Part shown: positions 24,825 through 33,121 of the stretch, in pieces
Numbering within the stretch: position 1 is the stretch's first letter
How the letters are laid out: the number at the start of each line of letters is the position of its first letter
From: Arthrobacter sp. E3
GTDB taxonomy: Bacteria; Actinomycetota; Actinomycetes; Actinomycetales; Micrococcaceae
Reading direction: 5' to 3'
DNA: 49,597 nucleotides
Assembly: GCF_017353415.1 (NCBI RefSeq)
Contig: NZ_JAFMPX010000028.1
Location: 1 to 49,597 of the forward strand
The notes under the pieces: generated by a model
What the model was told of the DNA's origin: nothing
Databases searched by the model: none
Seen by the model: only the letters and a program-made list of their open reading frames with translations
Made by a program: the position numbers and the translations under genes

Positions 24825-24900
24825 TGGTGGGCCCTGCGGGGCTCGAACCCGCGACCCACGGATTAAAAGTCCGATGCTCTACCAACTGAGCTAAAGGCCC
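24825..24900 (-). tRNA. tRNA-Lys (anticodon TTT)
   Basis: The minus strand folds as a complete 76-base cloverleaf with encoded CCA. The acceptor stem GGGCCTT pairs with AGGGCCC; the D arm has AGCTCAGTTGGTAGAGC; the anticodon loop CTTTTAA gives anticodon TTT (Lys); the T arm GCGGGTTCGAGCCCCGC is canonical. Position 27-43 of the anticodon stem is a T/T mismatch in my alignment. A strong terminator follows. Confidence 0.95.
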
Positions 24901-25080
24901 GACCTAATGCCATCTCCGCAACAGTGAATCCACTGTGTAAAAGTTGACGCATATTAGACTACCGCACGCCGTGCACCAGAATGCAATTCCACCCCGGGAA
25001 AACCCACAGACCACCCTTCCAGTACCTGCCTGCGCGACGGCTCACTCGACCCCGAACCACAGCCGGAGTAGTGTCGTGTC

Positions 25081-25728
25081 ATGAACGATCAACCAGCCAG
25101 CAGCGCTCCCCGCCCGCACAAGCCAGTGCCTTTTTCGCCGGCCGACTTTGAATCGTTTGCCGGCGGCACCGATCCGGCGCGCGTGTCCGAGGCCGCACAC
25201 TTGGCCGCCCGTGCGCTGGTGCACAGCGGAAGGGCCAGCAACGACCCTGAAATCACCAAAAGGCTGGTGAAACTTGCGGACCGGCAGGGGCTTGAGGCCA
25301 TTGCAGAAATGTGGGCAGCCAGCCCGGCGCGCTCGCTTCCCGGGGCACTATGGCGCCTCTACGCACTGCGAGCCGCCACATTGCAGGACCCCGAGGGTAT
25401 TAGCGTCTTCTTCCGCGCAGGGCAGCAAAAAGCCCAGGTGGCCAACGCCGTCGCCGGGGTTGCCGAGCCGCCGGGAGCCGAGGAAATCACGGCCATGTCC
25501 AACGCCATTCTTTCCGGCGCCTTCGACGGTGAGTTCGATGTCGCACTGGAGCGTTCGGCCGCTTTTTGCCGGGTCGTTGCCTTGGGACAGGCCACACTTG
25601 CCGAGGAACGCGTGGCCGCACACCCCGAACATTCAGCAGCCCTGACGAAAAAAGCCCGCCAACTGGTGCGCACGGCCGAGGATCTTGAAGGCGCCGCAAA
25701 GTCGTGGCGAATGGGCGAACTGGACTAA
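25081..25728 (+). CDS. Conserved actinobacterial hypothetical protein
   Basis: A 215-residue soluble, largely helical, Ala-rich protein. It starts with a Pro-rich 20-residue tail, then VPFSPADFESFAGGTDPARVSEAAHLAARALVHSGRASNDPEITKRLVKLADRQGLEAIAEMWAASPARSLPGALWRLYALR, which I recall as a conserved pattern in actinobacterial hypothetical proteins. There is no signal peptide or membrane helix. It lies upstream of the DUF47-Pit pair but is separated from it by about 200 bases with a structured element, so co-regulation is uncertain. I cannot assign a function. Confidence 0.75.
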   Translation: MNDQPASSAPRPHKPVPFSPADFESFAGGTDPARVSEAAHLAARALVHSGRASNDPEITKRLVKLADRQGLEAIAEMWAASPARSLPGALWRLYALRAATLQDPEGISVFFRAGQQKAQVANAVAGVAEPPGAEEITAMSNAILSGAFDGEFDVALERSAAFCRVVALGQATLAEERVAAHPEHSAALTKKARQLVRTAEDLEGAAKSWRMGELD

Positions 25729-25773
25729 TGGAAACCGGCTCCAGTTGACAGTCGGGGCTGGACGTACAAGACT

Positions 25774-25871
25774 AAAGGCGGTGTCGAACCGTGGAACCCC
25801 CGGGCTCCATTTTATAGCCGCTACGAGCGGCCTAGTGCCGAGAGGCGCTCCCGGTTCGGCACCACTTTTTT
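25774..25871 (+). ncRNA. Multibranched RNA fold ending in a T-tract, upstream of DUF47-pit
   Basis: The 198-base gap between the hypothetical gene and DUF47 can fold into a closed multiloop. The closing stem is GGTGTCGAACCG (25780-25791) with CGGTTCGGCACC (25852-25863), 12 pairs with one G-U. Inside are a weak hairpin near 25793-25808, GCCGCT-acg-AGCGGC (25817-25831), and GTGCC-GAGA-GGCGC (25835-25848) with a GNRA tetraloop. TTTTTT follows at 25866-25871, 55 bases before the GTG start. This may be a terminator of the upstream gene or a regulatory leader. I do not recognise a known riboswitch class. Confidence 0.5.
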
Positions 25872-25926
25872 GCCCAGATCCAACCCGCATTTTTGCGCAG
25901 CAGTCCACCACAACAAAGGCCTCACT

Positions 25927-26544
25927 GTGAAGCTTCGACTTTTCCCCCAGGAGACTGCCGGGCTTCAGGCGCTGGCTCGCATGGCGGAGCAGATTTTGGC
26001 GGGTACGCACACCCTGGCGGAACTGCTTGGGGCGGGCCGGGGCGACTTTGCTGCCCTCACCGAAACGTTGCGACGACAGGATGCGGCCTCAACTGCCGAC
26101 TTTGCAGCCCTGCTGACGCGCATGCGCACAAGCTTCATCAATCCGCTGCCGCGCGAGGATCTGTACGCCCTGGGCAGGTTGTTGAATGAAACCAGTGAGA
26201 TTCTCACCGGGGCCGGGGAAATCATCGAGCTGTACACCCTCGACCGGACGCCGGCCCGCATCAGCGACCAGCTTGAAATCCTCTCCCGCCAGGCAGAACT
26301 CACCACCGCCGCCATGAGAAACCTCAACGACCTGGACAGTCTTGAGGACTATTGGTTGGAGGTCCTGCGTCTGGGCAAGCGCGCCGACCACACCCACCGG
26401 GTGCTGGTTGCCGAGCTGCTTGAAGCCCACAGCCCCGCCACGTTCACTAAATACAGTACGCTGGCCGGCCAGTTCGCGGCCGCCAGCAGGCAGATGCGCG
26501 CCGTTGCCACGCAAGTAGGCAGCATCATCGTCAAGGAATCCTGA
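25927..26544 (+). CDS. DUF47 / PhoU-like protein associated with Pit transporter
   Basis: A 205-residue all-helical cytosolic protein of the DUF47 (PF01865) PhoU-like family. It begins VKLRLFPQETAGLQALARMAEQILAGTHTLAELLGAG at a GTG start and has the conserved SFINPLPREDLYALGRLLNETSEILTGAGEIIELY block. In many bacteria a DUF47 gene lies directly before a Pit phosphate permease and appears to modulate it. Here the stop and the pit TTG start are two bases apart, so the two are a unit. Confidence 0.88.
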   Translation: MKLRLFPQETAGLQALARMAEQILAGTHTLAELLGAGRGDFAALTETLRRQDAASTADFAALLTRMRTSFINPLPREDLYALGRLLNETSEILTGAGEIIELYTLDRTPARISDQLEILSRQAELTTAAMRNLNDLDSLEDYWLEVLRLGKRADHTHRVLVAELLEAHSPATFTKYSTLAGQFAAASRQMRAVATQVGSIIVKES

Positions 26545-26546
26545 GC

Positions 26547-27557
26547 TTGCTGGCTTTCCTGCTCGGCGCCGTGATCGTCGCGGCGGCAATTTTTGCCTTC
26601 CTGAACGGTTTTCGCGACGCCTCGGCCGCCGTCGCACTCTCAGTCCGAAACCGCGCCCTGACGCCTACCATCGCCGTCATTCTCGCCGCCGTATTCAACG
26701 CCTTGGGAGCCCTTGCCAGCGTGGTACTGGCGGCGAGCTATGCCGACAAACTGTTCACGGTTCCCACTGGCCGCAGCGGTCTGGTACTCCTCCTCGCCGC
26801 ACTGATCGGTGCCAGCCTGTGGGGCATTTACCTGTGGTGGCGCGGCTTCCCGTCCTCCTCCACCCATGCACTCATCAGCGCCGTGGTGGGCGCGTCCCTG
26901 GGCTCGACCGCGTTGGGGCATCCCCCGCTGGAAGGCATCAACATCACGCTGCTGACGCTCGTGCTCCTGCCGCTGCTGGTCTCCCCCGTGCTCGCGTTCG
27001 TCCTGGGTTTCGCCGCCGTCTACCCCACCTCGTGGGCAGCGAGGAACACGGCCCCCAACATGGTCAACCGGCGCAGTCGGCAGTTGCAGTCCGTGGCGGG
27101 TGCCGCCGTCGCCTTTGGACACGGACTCCAAGACGGCCAACGCACGACGGCGGTTGTCCTGTTCGCCCTTGTTGCCGCCGGTGCCGCCGGGGTCGGGGAA
27201 GTGCCTTTGTGGGTGCCGGTGTTCACGGCCGGGATGCTCGCCGTGGGCACGCTGTTCGGTGGGTGGCGCATCTCCTACACCTTGGGGCACCGTTTGGTCA
27301 GAATGGACCCCATGCGCGGCTTTGTGGCGCAGATGGTGGCTGCGTGCCTGCTGTTTTTCGGCGCTATAGGCCTGCACATGCCACTGTCCACCACGCACAC
27401 CGTCACAGCTGCCATTGTCGGCGCCGGAGCAAACCAGCGCTTCTCCGCCACAAATGGCCGGATGCTGCTGCGGATCGCTGGCGCATGGGTGGCCACCCCG
27501 CTTGTCTGTGCAGGACTCGGTGCGGTGTTCTTCCTGGCCCTGTCTCCGCTGGCGTGA
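26547..27557 (+). CDS. pit: Low-affinity inorganic phosphate transporter (Pit family)
   Basis: A 336-residue membrane protein with about ten helices in the Pit inverted-repeat layout. The two PHO4 signatures are present in the actinobacterial form: AFLNGFRDASAAVALSVRNRAL near the N-terminus and GAAVAFGHGLQDGQRTTAVVL in the middle, plus GFPSSSTHALISAVVGASLGS and HMPLSTTHTVTAAIVGAG, the paired S-T-H motifs of the transport core. The start is TTG two bases after the DUF47 stop. It imports phosphate (or metal phosphate) with protons and complements the Pst system encoded 1.3 kb on. Confidence 0.9.
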   Translation: MLAFLLGAVIVAAAIFAFLNGFRDASAAVALSVRNRALTPTIAVILAAVFNALGALASVVLAASYADKLFTVPTGRSGLVLLLAALIGASLWGIYLWWRGFPSSSTHALISAVVGASLGSTALGHPPLEGINITLLTLVLLPLLVSPVLAFVLGFAAVYPTSWAARNTAPNMVNRRSRQLQSVAGAAVAFGHGLQDGQRTTAVVLFALVAAGAAGVGEVPLWVPVFTAGMLAVGTLFGGWRISYTLGHRLVRMDPMRGFVAQMVAACLLFFGAIGLHMPLSTTHTVTAAIVGAGANQRFSATNGRMLLRIAGAWVATPLVCAGLGAVFFLALSPLA

Positions 27558-27565
27558 CGCCTGAG

Positions 27566-27672
27566 TCCATACTGCAGCTGATGCGGGTTGGACCCGCTGC
27601 TCGCAATCCATACTGCAGCCGATGCGGGTGTCCGCGCTCGTCACCCGCTCGTCACCCGCATCAGCTGCAGTA
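27566..27672. repeat. Palindromic repeat cluster between pit and the MetE-like gene
   Basis: TCCATACTGCAGCTGATGCG (27566-27585, then GGT) recurs at 27607-27629 with one change, and 19 bases of it return inverted at 27654-27672 (ACCCGCATCAGCTGCAGTA), giving a perfect 19-bp stem with the first copy. CGCTCGTCACC is also tandemly repeated at 27635-27656. It lies between convergent genes, so it may be an extragenic REP-like element acting as a bidirectional terminator. Confidence 0.8.
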
Positions 27673-27691
27673 ACAACCAAGGCCGGCAGGA

Positions 27692-28804
27692 TCAGACGCT
27701 TGCTGCCTTGATGATCTCCGCGTGTAGGCGCAGAAGCGGCGCCATCCGATCTTCAGGGCCACGGCCAAGTCCACATTCGGTGGCCACCCCAAATTCCTCC
27801 ACTCCGGCGGCAGCCAGCGCCGGGCGGGCTGCCGCTATACGGCGCAGGCCGCCTTCGGTGCCATCCTCGTGGTGCACAAGGCCAAGATACAGCGCTGTTT
27901 CGGGATGCAGTGCTAAAGTTGCCATGGGCGCGAAGTAGGCTTCGTCGTCGCGCTCGATCGGCACGGGCAGCTGCAGAAAACCGATGGGGCGTGCCACGCG
28001 CGCTGACAGGGCGTTGGCGACTGCTGTCAGGTTTCCAGCGTCGGCAGGTTCCACGAAGTGCTTCTCGGCAACATCCCCGTAGCAAAGGTGGAAACCAAGC
28101 TCCACGTGCTCAGGGACGGTTGCGGCGACCTCGGCGGCCATCGTGGTGACAGCCTCGATGATGGTCTCGGCGGGCACATCGGCATCCTCTGCCAAGCCCT
28201 CAATGAACCAGGGGAACGGCTTGCGAGCACCCATGGCCACCTGCTCGATGTAGGAGAACTCGGTGGCCAGGTCGATCTGGATGGCCAGTTCCTCGGCCGG
28301 GATGGCCGCTGCGATGGCGGCGATCTCCTTGCAGATCGCGGCGGCATACAACGGGTAGACGGCCGGGCGATCGGCCGGAGCCACGTAGACCGAGAGTGGG
28401 GCCAGTGGGGTGGGCAGGCAGACCTGGAAACGGGCGCCTGTGGGTATGGTTCCGGCTTCGCGGAGGGCCTTGAAGTCCCGGTAGCCTGCGAGCGCAGCCT
28501 CTGCATAGCCCAGCGGCCCGAACACAAGTTCGCCGGCGGGGACGGTGCCATCCAGCACCAGTGGCCGCACGTCGAAGCCGGCGAGCATGATCGGATCTCG
28601 CGGGACGCGCTCCAGCCCGGCAACGGCGTCGAACTTTGAGCCTTGGAACAGGATCCAGTGGAAGCGTTCGCCCACTTCACCGTCGGGGTAGCGCGCCACG
28701 TGGCCGGCGAGGTTTTCGGCAACTATGCGCAGCGAATCGGCTGCCGTGGGCTGGTTGATCGATCCAACGAGGTGGGCGCCGCGCACGGCTGGGAGTGAAG
28801 TCAT
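27692..28804 (-). CDS. UROD/MetE-like TIM-barrel protein
   Basis: A 370-residue protein with the fold pattern of the cobalamin-independent methionine synthase/uroporphyrinogen decarboxylase superfamily: GAHLVGSINQPTAADSLRIV at the N-terminus, FQVCLPTPLAPLSVY in the centre, IQIDLATEFSYIE, LGFHLCYGDVAEKHF and the C-terminal EFGVATECGLGRGPEDRM. The His/Cys (FHLCYG) and late Cys (TECGLGR) stand where MetE keeps zinc ligands. It is far shorter than MetE (about 750 residues) and lacks its N-terminal half, so methionine synthesis should not be assumed. Function unknown. Confidence 0.75.
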   Translation of the reverse strand: MTSLPAVRGAHLVGSINQPTAADSLRIVAENLAGHVARYPDGEVGERFHWILFQGSKFDAVAGLERVPRDPIMLAGFDVRPLVLDGTVPAGELVFGPLGYAEAALAGYRDFKALREAGTIPTGARFQVCLPTPLAPLSVYVAPADRPAVYPLYAAAICKEIAAIAAAIPAEELAIQIDLATEFSYIEQVAMGARKPFPWFIEGLAEDADVPAETIIEAVTTMAAEVAATVPEHVELGFHLCYGDVAEKHFVEPADAGNLTAVANALSARVARPIGFLQLPVPIERDDEAYFAPMATLALHPETALYLGLVHHEDGTEGGLRRIAAARPALAAAGVEEFGVATECGLGRGPEDRMAPLLRLHAEIIKAASV

Positions 28805-28861
28805 GTGTCAAGCGTATCGCCGGGCGCTCCAGCAGCGATTTCCTGCCAGCGCCAGCCGTTG

Positions 28862-29641
28862 TCAGCCGAAGCGGCCGGAGACGTAGTCTTCCGTGGACTT
28901 TTCCCGTGGGTTATTGAAGATGGTGGCTGTTTCGGCGAATTCAATCAGCTTCCCGGGCTTGCCGGTGCCTGCGATGTTGAAGAAGGCCGTCTTGTCGGAG
29001 ACACGGGCGGCCTGCTGCATGTTGTGGGTGACGATGACCACCGTGTATTCGTCCTTGAGCTCATTGATGAGGTCTTCGATGGCAAGCGTGGAGATGGGGT
29101 CCAGTGCGGAGCAGGGCTCGTCCATCAGGATCACGTCCGGGGAGACGGCGATGGCGCGGGCAATGCACAGACGCTGCTGCTGACCGCCGGAGAGTCCGGA
29201 GCCGGGCTTCTCGAGCCGATCCTTGACCTCATTCCATAGGTTTGCCCCGCGCAGCGAGCCCTCCACCAGCTCATCGGCGTCGCTGCGTGAAATGCGGCGG
29301 TTGTTCAGCTTTACGCCGGCCAGCACGTTGTCGCGGATGCTCATGGTGGGGAACGGGTTGGGCCGCTGGAACACCATGCCGATCTGACTGCGCACCGTCA
29401 CGGGGTCCACACCGTCGCCGTACAGGTTGTCGCCGTCGAGCAGCACCTTGCCTTCAACCCGGGCACCAGGGATGACCTCGTGCATGCGGTTCAGGGTGCG
29501 CAGGAACGTGGACTTGCCGCAACCGGAAGGCCCGATGAAGGCGGTGACACTTTTGGCGTCGAGGGTGATATTTACGTCCTCCACAGCGCGAAAATCGCCG
29601 TAGTAAACATTCAAATCACTGACATCAATACGTTTGGACAT
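28862..29641 (-). CDS. pstB: Phosphate ABC transporter ATP-binding protein
   Basis: The 259-residue ATPase of the high-affinity phosphate importer. Walker [10 protein letters not shown] is at residues 37-45, the signature [17 protein letters not shown] and Walker [14 protein letters not shown] follow, then [17 protein letters not shown]. The length and the short N-terminal [17 protein letters not shown] are typical of PstB. Last gene of pstSCAB; it starts 25 bases past pstA. No phoU follows. Confidence 0.96.
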   Translation of the reverse strand: MSKRIDVSDLNVYYGDFRAVEDVNITLDAKSVTAFIGPSGCGKSTFLRTLNRMHEVIPGARVEGKVLLDGDNLYGDGVDPVTVRSQIGMVFQRPNPFPTMSIRDNVLAGVKLNNRRISRSDADELVEGSLRGANLWNEVKDRLEKPGSGLSGGQQQRLCIARAIAVSPDVILMDEPCSALDPISTLAIEDLINELKDEYTVVIVTHNMQQAARVSDKTAFFNIAGTGKPGKLIEFAETATIFNNPREKSTEDYVSGRFG

Positions 29642-29666
29642 AGCTGGAGTTCCATTTCAAAGTAAT

Positions 29667-30773
29667 TTAGCGGCCGGTTTTCGGCGCGAAGAGGCGTGCC
29701 ACCAGGCGGGCACCGAGGTTCAGGAGCATGACGAGGATGATCAAAAGCAGCGCCGCGGCCCACGCACGCTGGGTGGAAGGATCGGCGTTCGACGGCGACG
29801 TGGGCGTCATGATCTGCGTGTAAATGAACGTGGGCAGCGATGACATCCAGCCGGCAAAGACGTTCATGTTGATCGTCGTGGCGAACCCTGCCGTGACCAG
29901 CAGGGGCGCCGTCTCGCCGATAACCCGGGCAATGGCCAAGGTGACGCCGGAAGCGATGCCCGAGATCGCCGTCGGAATTACCACCTTGAGGATGGTGCGC
30001 CACTTGCGTACACCCAAGGCATAGGCGGCCTCACGCAGCTCGTTCGGCACGATTTTGAGCATTTCCTCGCTGGAGCGCACCACCACGGGGATCATGAGGA
30101 CTGAAAGCGCGACGGCGGCCACGAACCCGGTCTTGGTGCCCGGGCCCAGGATCATGGCGAAGAAGGCTGCGGCGAACAGGCCGGCCACAATCGAGGGGAT
30201 GCCGGTCATGACGTCAACGAGAAAGGTGATGACCTTGGAGAATCGGTTGCCGGCACTGTATTCCACGAGGTAAATGGCGGTCAGCAAACCGACCGGCACG
30301 GAGATGAGTGTGGCCCACAGGGTGATCAGGATCGAGCCCACAAGTGCATGGTAGACGCCGCCTAGCACCGGGGTGCCATCCTTCACCGAGGCATTGTCCA
30401 CAGCCCCTGTCACGCCGTTCATGGACGTGCTGAGGAAGCCGGGGGTCAGCAGCCCGGGCACGCCGTTGACCCACACCGTCCAGATCACTGAGACCAGCGG
30501 CAGCAGGGCTACGAGGAAGGCGCCGACAACAAGCGAGGTAGCCAGCTTGTCCGTAGCCTTGCGCCGGCCTTCAACGAGCGCCGAACTGACGACGTTGGCG
30601 GTGGCGAAAAGCACTGCGGAGAGCACCGCCCAGCCAAAGACGTGGAATCCGATAAGGGCCATGAGTGCCGCAGCCACAACAACCGAGCTGGCAGCAATCA
30701 CATAAGGGGTGTATTTTGGCAGGCGGCCGCGGGTCAGTGCAGAGCGCTTGCGTTCAGTCATGAGCGTCGCCAT
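29667..30773 (-). CDS. pstA: Phosphate ABC transporter permease PstA
   Basis: A 368-residue inner-membrane permease. The binding-protein-dependent transport domain is seen in LVGSILITLWATLISVPVGLLTAIYLVEYS, MTGIPSIVAGLFAAAFF, and the EAA loop ELREAAYALGVRKWRTILKVVIPTAISGIASGVTLAIARVIGETAPLL. About 100 extra N-terminal residues carry three predicted helices, usual for actinobacterial PstA. Frame opens at 30815, but ATG 30773 overlaps the pstC stop by one base (TGATG), so I take that as the start. Confidence 0.94.
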   Translation of the reverse strand: MATLMTERKRSALTRGRLPKYTPYVIAASSVVVAAALMALIGFHVFGWAVLSAVLFATANVVSSALVEGRRKATDKLATSLVVGAFLVALLPLVSVIWTVWVNGVPGLLTPGFLSTSMNGVTGAVDNASVKDGTPVLGGVYHALVGSILITLWATLISVPVGLLTAIYLVEYSAGNRFSKVITFLVDVMTGIPSIVAGLFAAAFFAMILGPGTKTGFVAAVALSVLMIPVVVRSSEEMLKIVPNELREAAYALGVRKWRTILKVVIPTAISGIASGVTLAIARVIGETAPLLVTAGFATTINMNVFAGWMSSLPTFIYTQIMTPTSPSNADPSTQRAWAAALLLIILVMLLNLGARLVARLFAPKTGR

Positions 30774-31765
30774 CAGTTGGCTCCCGAGAATTCTTTGTGG
30801 CGGTTGATGATCCAACGAGCCACCATGTTGACGACGAGTGTGATGAGGAACAACACCAGGCCCGCAGCGATGAGTTCATGCATGCGCAGCCCGAAGGCTT
30901 CGGGGAAGTCCAACGCGATTTCGGCGGCAATGGTTTGGTTGCCCGAACGGATCAGCGAGGCGATCAAGGGTCCTGATGAGAGGACCAAGGCCACCGCCAT
31001 GGTCTCACCGAGGGCACGGCCCAAGCCCAGCATGACGGCGCTGATGATGCCGCCGCGGGCAAAGGGAAGAACGGCCATGCGGATCATTTCCCACCGGGTG
31101 GCACCCAACGCCAACGCCGCTTCTTGGTGCAGCATGGGTGCCTGCAGGAAAATCTCCCGGGTCAATGAGGCGATGATGGGCAGCACCATGACCGCCAGCA
31201 CAATGCCGGCTGTCAGGATGGTCTTACCCGTTCCGGAGGCAGGTCCGGCGAAGAGGGGTATCCAACCAAAGTTCTCGGCCAGCCATGCGTATGGGACCTT
31301 GAGCTGGGAGGCGAGGTAGCTGGCCCCCCAGGCACCGTAGACAACCGAGGGGATGGCGGCCAGCAAGTCCACCACATAGCCCAGGCCGCGGGCCAGCCTG
31401 CGCGGGGCGTAGTGCGAGGTGAACAAAGCGACAGCCACGCCGATGGGTGTGGCGATCAGCAGCGCGATGGTGGCTGCAATCAACGTGCCAACGACGATCG
31501 GGAAAATGTAGTCGAAGAACCCTCTGCCGCCGGTGATGTCGGCCGGGTTCGCACTGAATGTAGGCAGTGCTTGGACTACCAGAAACAGGGCCACGGCAAA
31601 CAGCACGGCCACAATCAGTGCGCCGGCGCCCAGCGCCGCACCGGAGAACACTTTGTCTCCGGTGCGTCCTGTCTTCGCCTGCCCCGGGCTGGACTGCCCC
31701 GGACTTGACTTCCCCGGGCTGGACTTCCCCGTTCCCGGTTTGGGTGCGAGCTTTGTGGTGGACAA
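30773..31765 (-). CDS. pstC: Phosphate ABC transporter permease PstC
   Basis: A 330-residue permease with about six helices; partner of PstA. Landmarks are FFDYIFPIVVGTLIAATIALLIATPIGVAVALFTSHYAPRRL, DLLAAIPSVVYGAWG and the EAA loop EAALALGATRWEMIRMAVLPFARGGIISAVMLGLGRALGETMAVAL. The N-terminal tail contains a short tandem repeat, GKSSPGKSSPGQSSPGQ, before the first helix. It starts 21 bases past the pstS stop. Confidence 0.95.
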   Translation of the reverse strand: MSTTKLAPKPGTGKSSPGKSSPGQSSPGQAKTGRTGDKVFSGAALGAGALIVAVLFAVALFLVVQALPTFSANPADITGGRGFFDYIFPIVVGTLIAATIALLIATPIGVAVALFTSHYAPRRLARGLGYVVDLLAAIPSVVYGAWGASYLASQLKVPYAWLAENFGWIPLFAGPASGTGKTILTAGIVLAVMVLPIIASLTREIFLQAPMLHQEAALALGATRWEMIRMAVLPFARGGIISAVMLGLGRALGETMAVALVLSSGPLIASLIRSGNQTIAAEIALDFPEAFGLRMHELIAAGLVLFLITLVVNMVARWIINRHKEFSGAN

Positions 31766-31786
31766 TTTAGTACCTTCTACCGATGC

Positions 31787-32902
31787 TTACTTTGAGCCGG
31801 AGCTGATGGAGTCAATCGCCGCCTTGGCCTTGCCGGCCAGCTCGGTTGAAAGAGGCGCACTCTTGGCTGCTTCCGCCGCCTGCTTCTGGCCTTCATCGCT
31901 GAGAACGAAGGCGCCAAAGGACTTGACCAGGCTCGCTGTGGCTGCATCCGGGTAGGACGCGCAGAACACGCCGTAGGACACGAGCACTGCGGGGTAGGCG
32001 CCGGCCACCGTGGTGGTGCGGTCCAGCTTCAGCGACAGGTCATTCGCCGAGCGCCCTGCAACGACTGTTGCGGCGTCCACCGCCTTGGCTGCGGCTTCGG
32101 CTGTGACGGGGACATAGGAATCGCCGACCTTCAACTCAACCTTGCCAAGGCTTCCGGTGACGGCGGAGTCGTCGGCGTACGTGATGGCACCGGCCGTTTC
32201 GGTCACCGTCTTGACCACTCCGGATGTACCCTTGGCGTTTTCACCGGGGAGCGAGGCGGGCCAGTCCCCTGACTTCTCATCCGTCCACACACTTGTTGCG
32301 GCCGCAGCCAGGTAGTCGGTGAAGTTTTCCGTAGTTCCGGAGTTGTCTGAACGGTGCACGGGCGTGATGGCCAAGTCCGGAAGTGCGGCATCCGGGTTGG
32401 CGGCCTTGATGGCGGGGTCGTTCCAGTTTTTGATGTCACCGCGGAAGATCTTGGCGACGGTCCCGGCGTCGAGCTTGAGGTCCTTGACCCCCTCAACGTT
32501 GAAGGCCACGGCGATGGGTGAGATGTACCAGGGGATGTTGATGGCGCCAGCGGGCCCGCACTTGGCCTGGGCGGCGGTAAGTTCGGCGTCCTTCAAGAAC
32601 GCGTCGGAGCCAGCGAATTGCACGGCGCCTGCGATCAGCCCCTTGCGGCCGGCACCGGAGCCCTCCGGGGAGTACTGGATCTTGGCGCCGGGGTTGGCGG
32701 ATTCGAACCCGGCCTTCCACGCGTCCATCGCGGCTGAGATTGAGCTGGCGCCAGTGCCGGTCAAGATGCCGGTAGCGCCCGTGCCCGACGTCGTGGTGCC
32801 GCCACTGCCCGGGCTCACCACGTTGTCAGTGCCGCAGGCCGTAACTGCGAGCGCGCCGACGGTGAGAACTGCTGCCATGCGGCCCATGCGAAGTACCTTC
32901 AC
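31787..32902 (-). CDS. pstS: Periplasmic-type phosphate-binding lipoprotein PstS
   Basis: A 371-residue phosphate-binding lipoprotein. The start is GTG 32902 (MKVLRMGRMAAVLTVGALAVTACGTDN), giving a lipoprotein signal with lipobox VTAC, so it is anchored outside the membrane. The ligand fold shows GTGASSISAAMDAWKAGFESANPGAKIQYSPEGSGAGRKGLIAGAVQFAGSDAFLKD, VHRSDNSGTTENFTDYL and PKGTSGVV-like KGTSGVVKTV motifs that bind phosphate. The upstream frame to 33337 is spurious and runs into radA. A PHO box lies 87 bases before the start, so expression should rise on phosphate limitation. Confidence 0.95.
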   Translation of the reverse strand: MKVLRMGRMAAVLTVGALAVTACGTDNVVSPGSGGTTTSGTGATGILTGTGASSISAAMDAWKAGFESANPGAKIQYSPEGSGAGRKGLIAGAVQFAGSDAFLKDAELTAAQAKCGPAGAINIPWYISPIAVAFNVEGVKDLKLDAGTVAKIFRGDIKNWNDPAIKAANPDAALPDLAITPVHRSDNSGTTENFTDYLAAAATSVWTDEKSGDWPASLPGENAKGTSGVVKTVTETAGAITYADDSAVTGSLGKVELKVGDSYVPVTAEAAAKAVDAATVVAGRSANDLSLKLDRTTTVAGAYPAVLVSYGVFCASYPDAATASLVKSFGAFVLSDEGQKQAAEAAKSAPLSTELAGKAKAAIDSISSGSK

Positions 32903-32988
32903 GCTTTTACCTCTTCCACGTCTTCGTTGCGTCGATTTAGATTCATTACTCCTTGACGGTATGAGTTCGAAGTGAAGCGAGTGCCCCA

Positions 32989-33010
32989 CCCAAGTGAACG
33001 GAAGGTTAAC
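32989..33010 (-). promoter_or_regulatory. PHO box upstream of pstS
   Basis: On the minus strand two adjacent 11-base direct repeats read GTTAACCTTCC and GTTCACTTGGG. They fit the actinobacterial PhoP-binding pattern known from Streptomyces (GTTCACC-type 11-base repeats). It lies in the divergent region between pstS and radA. Confidence 0.75.
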
Positions 33011-33121
33011 GCTGCGCGGACTCTTGGCATCCATGCACGACGCCGGATACCCCCTCCCGCTGCCGGCCCACCTTGCGCGTGCACTGCGGCCAGTGTCAGT
33101 GCCCGGCGATAAGGTTGGGGC

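Noticed and set aside
24825-24900. tRNA-Lys as an integration site for a genomic island
   Set aside because: The tRNA is complete, I see no direct repeat of its 3' end in the flanks and no integrase nearby.
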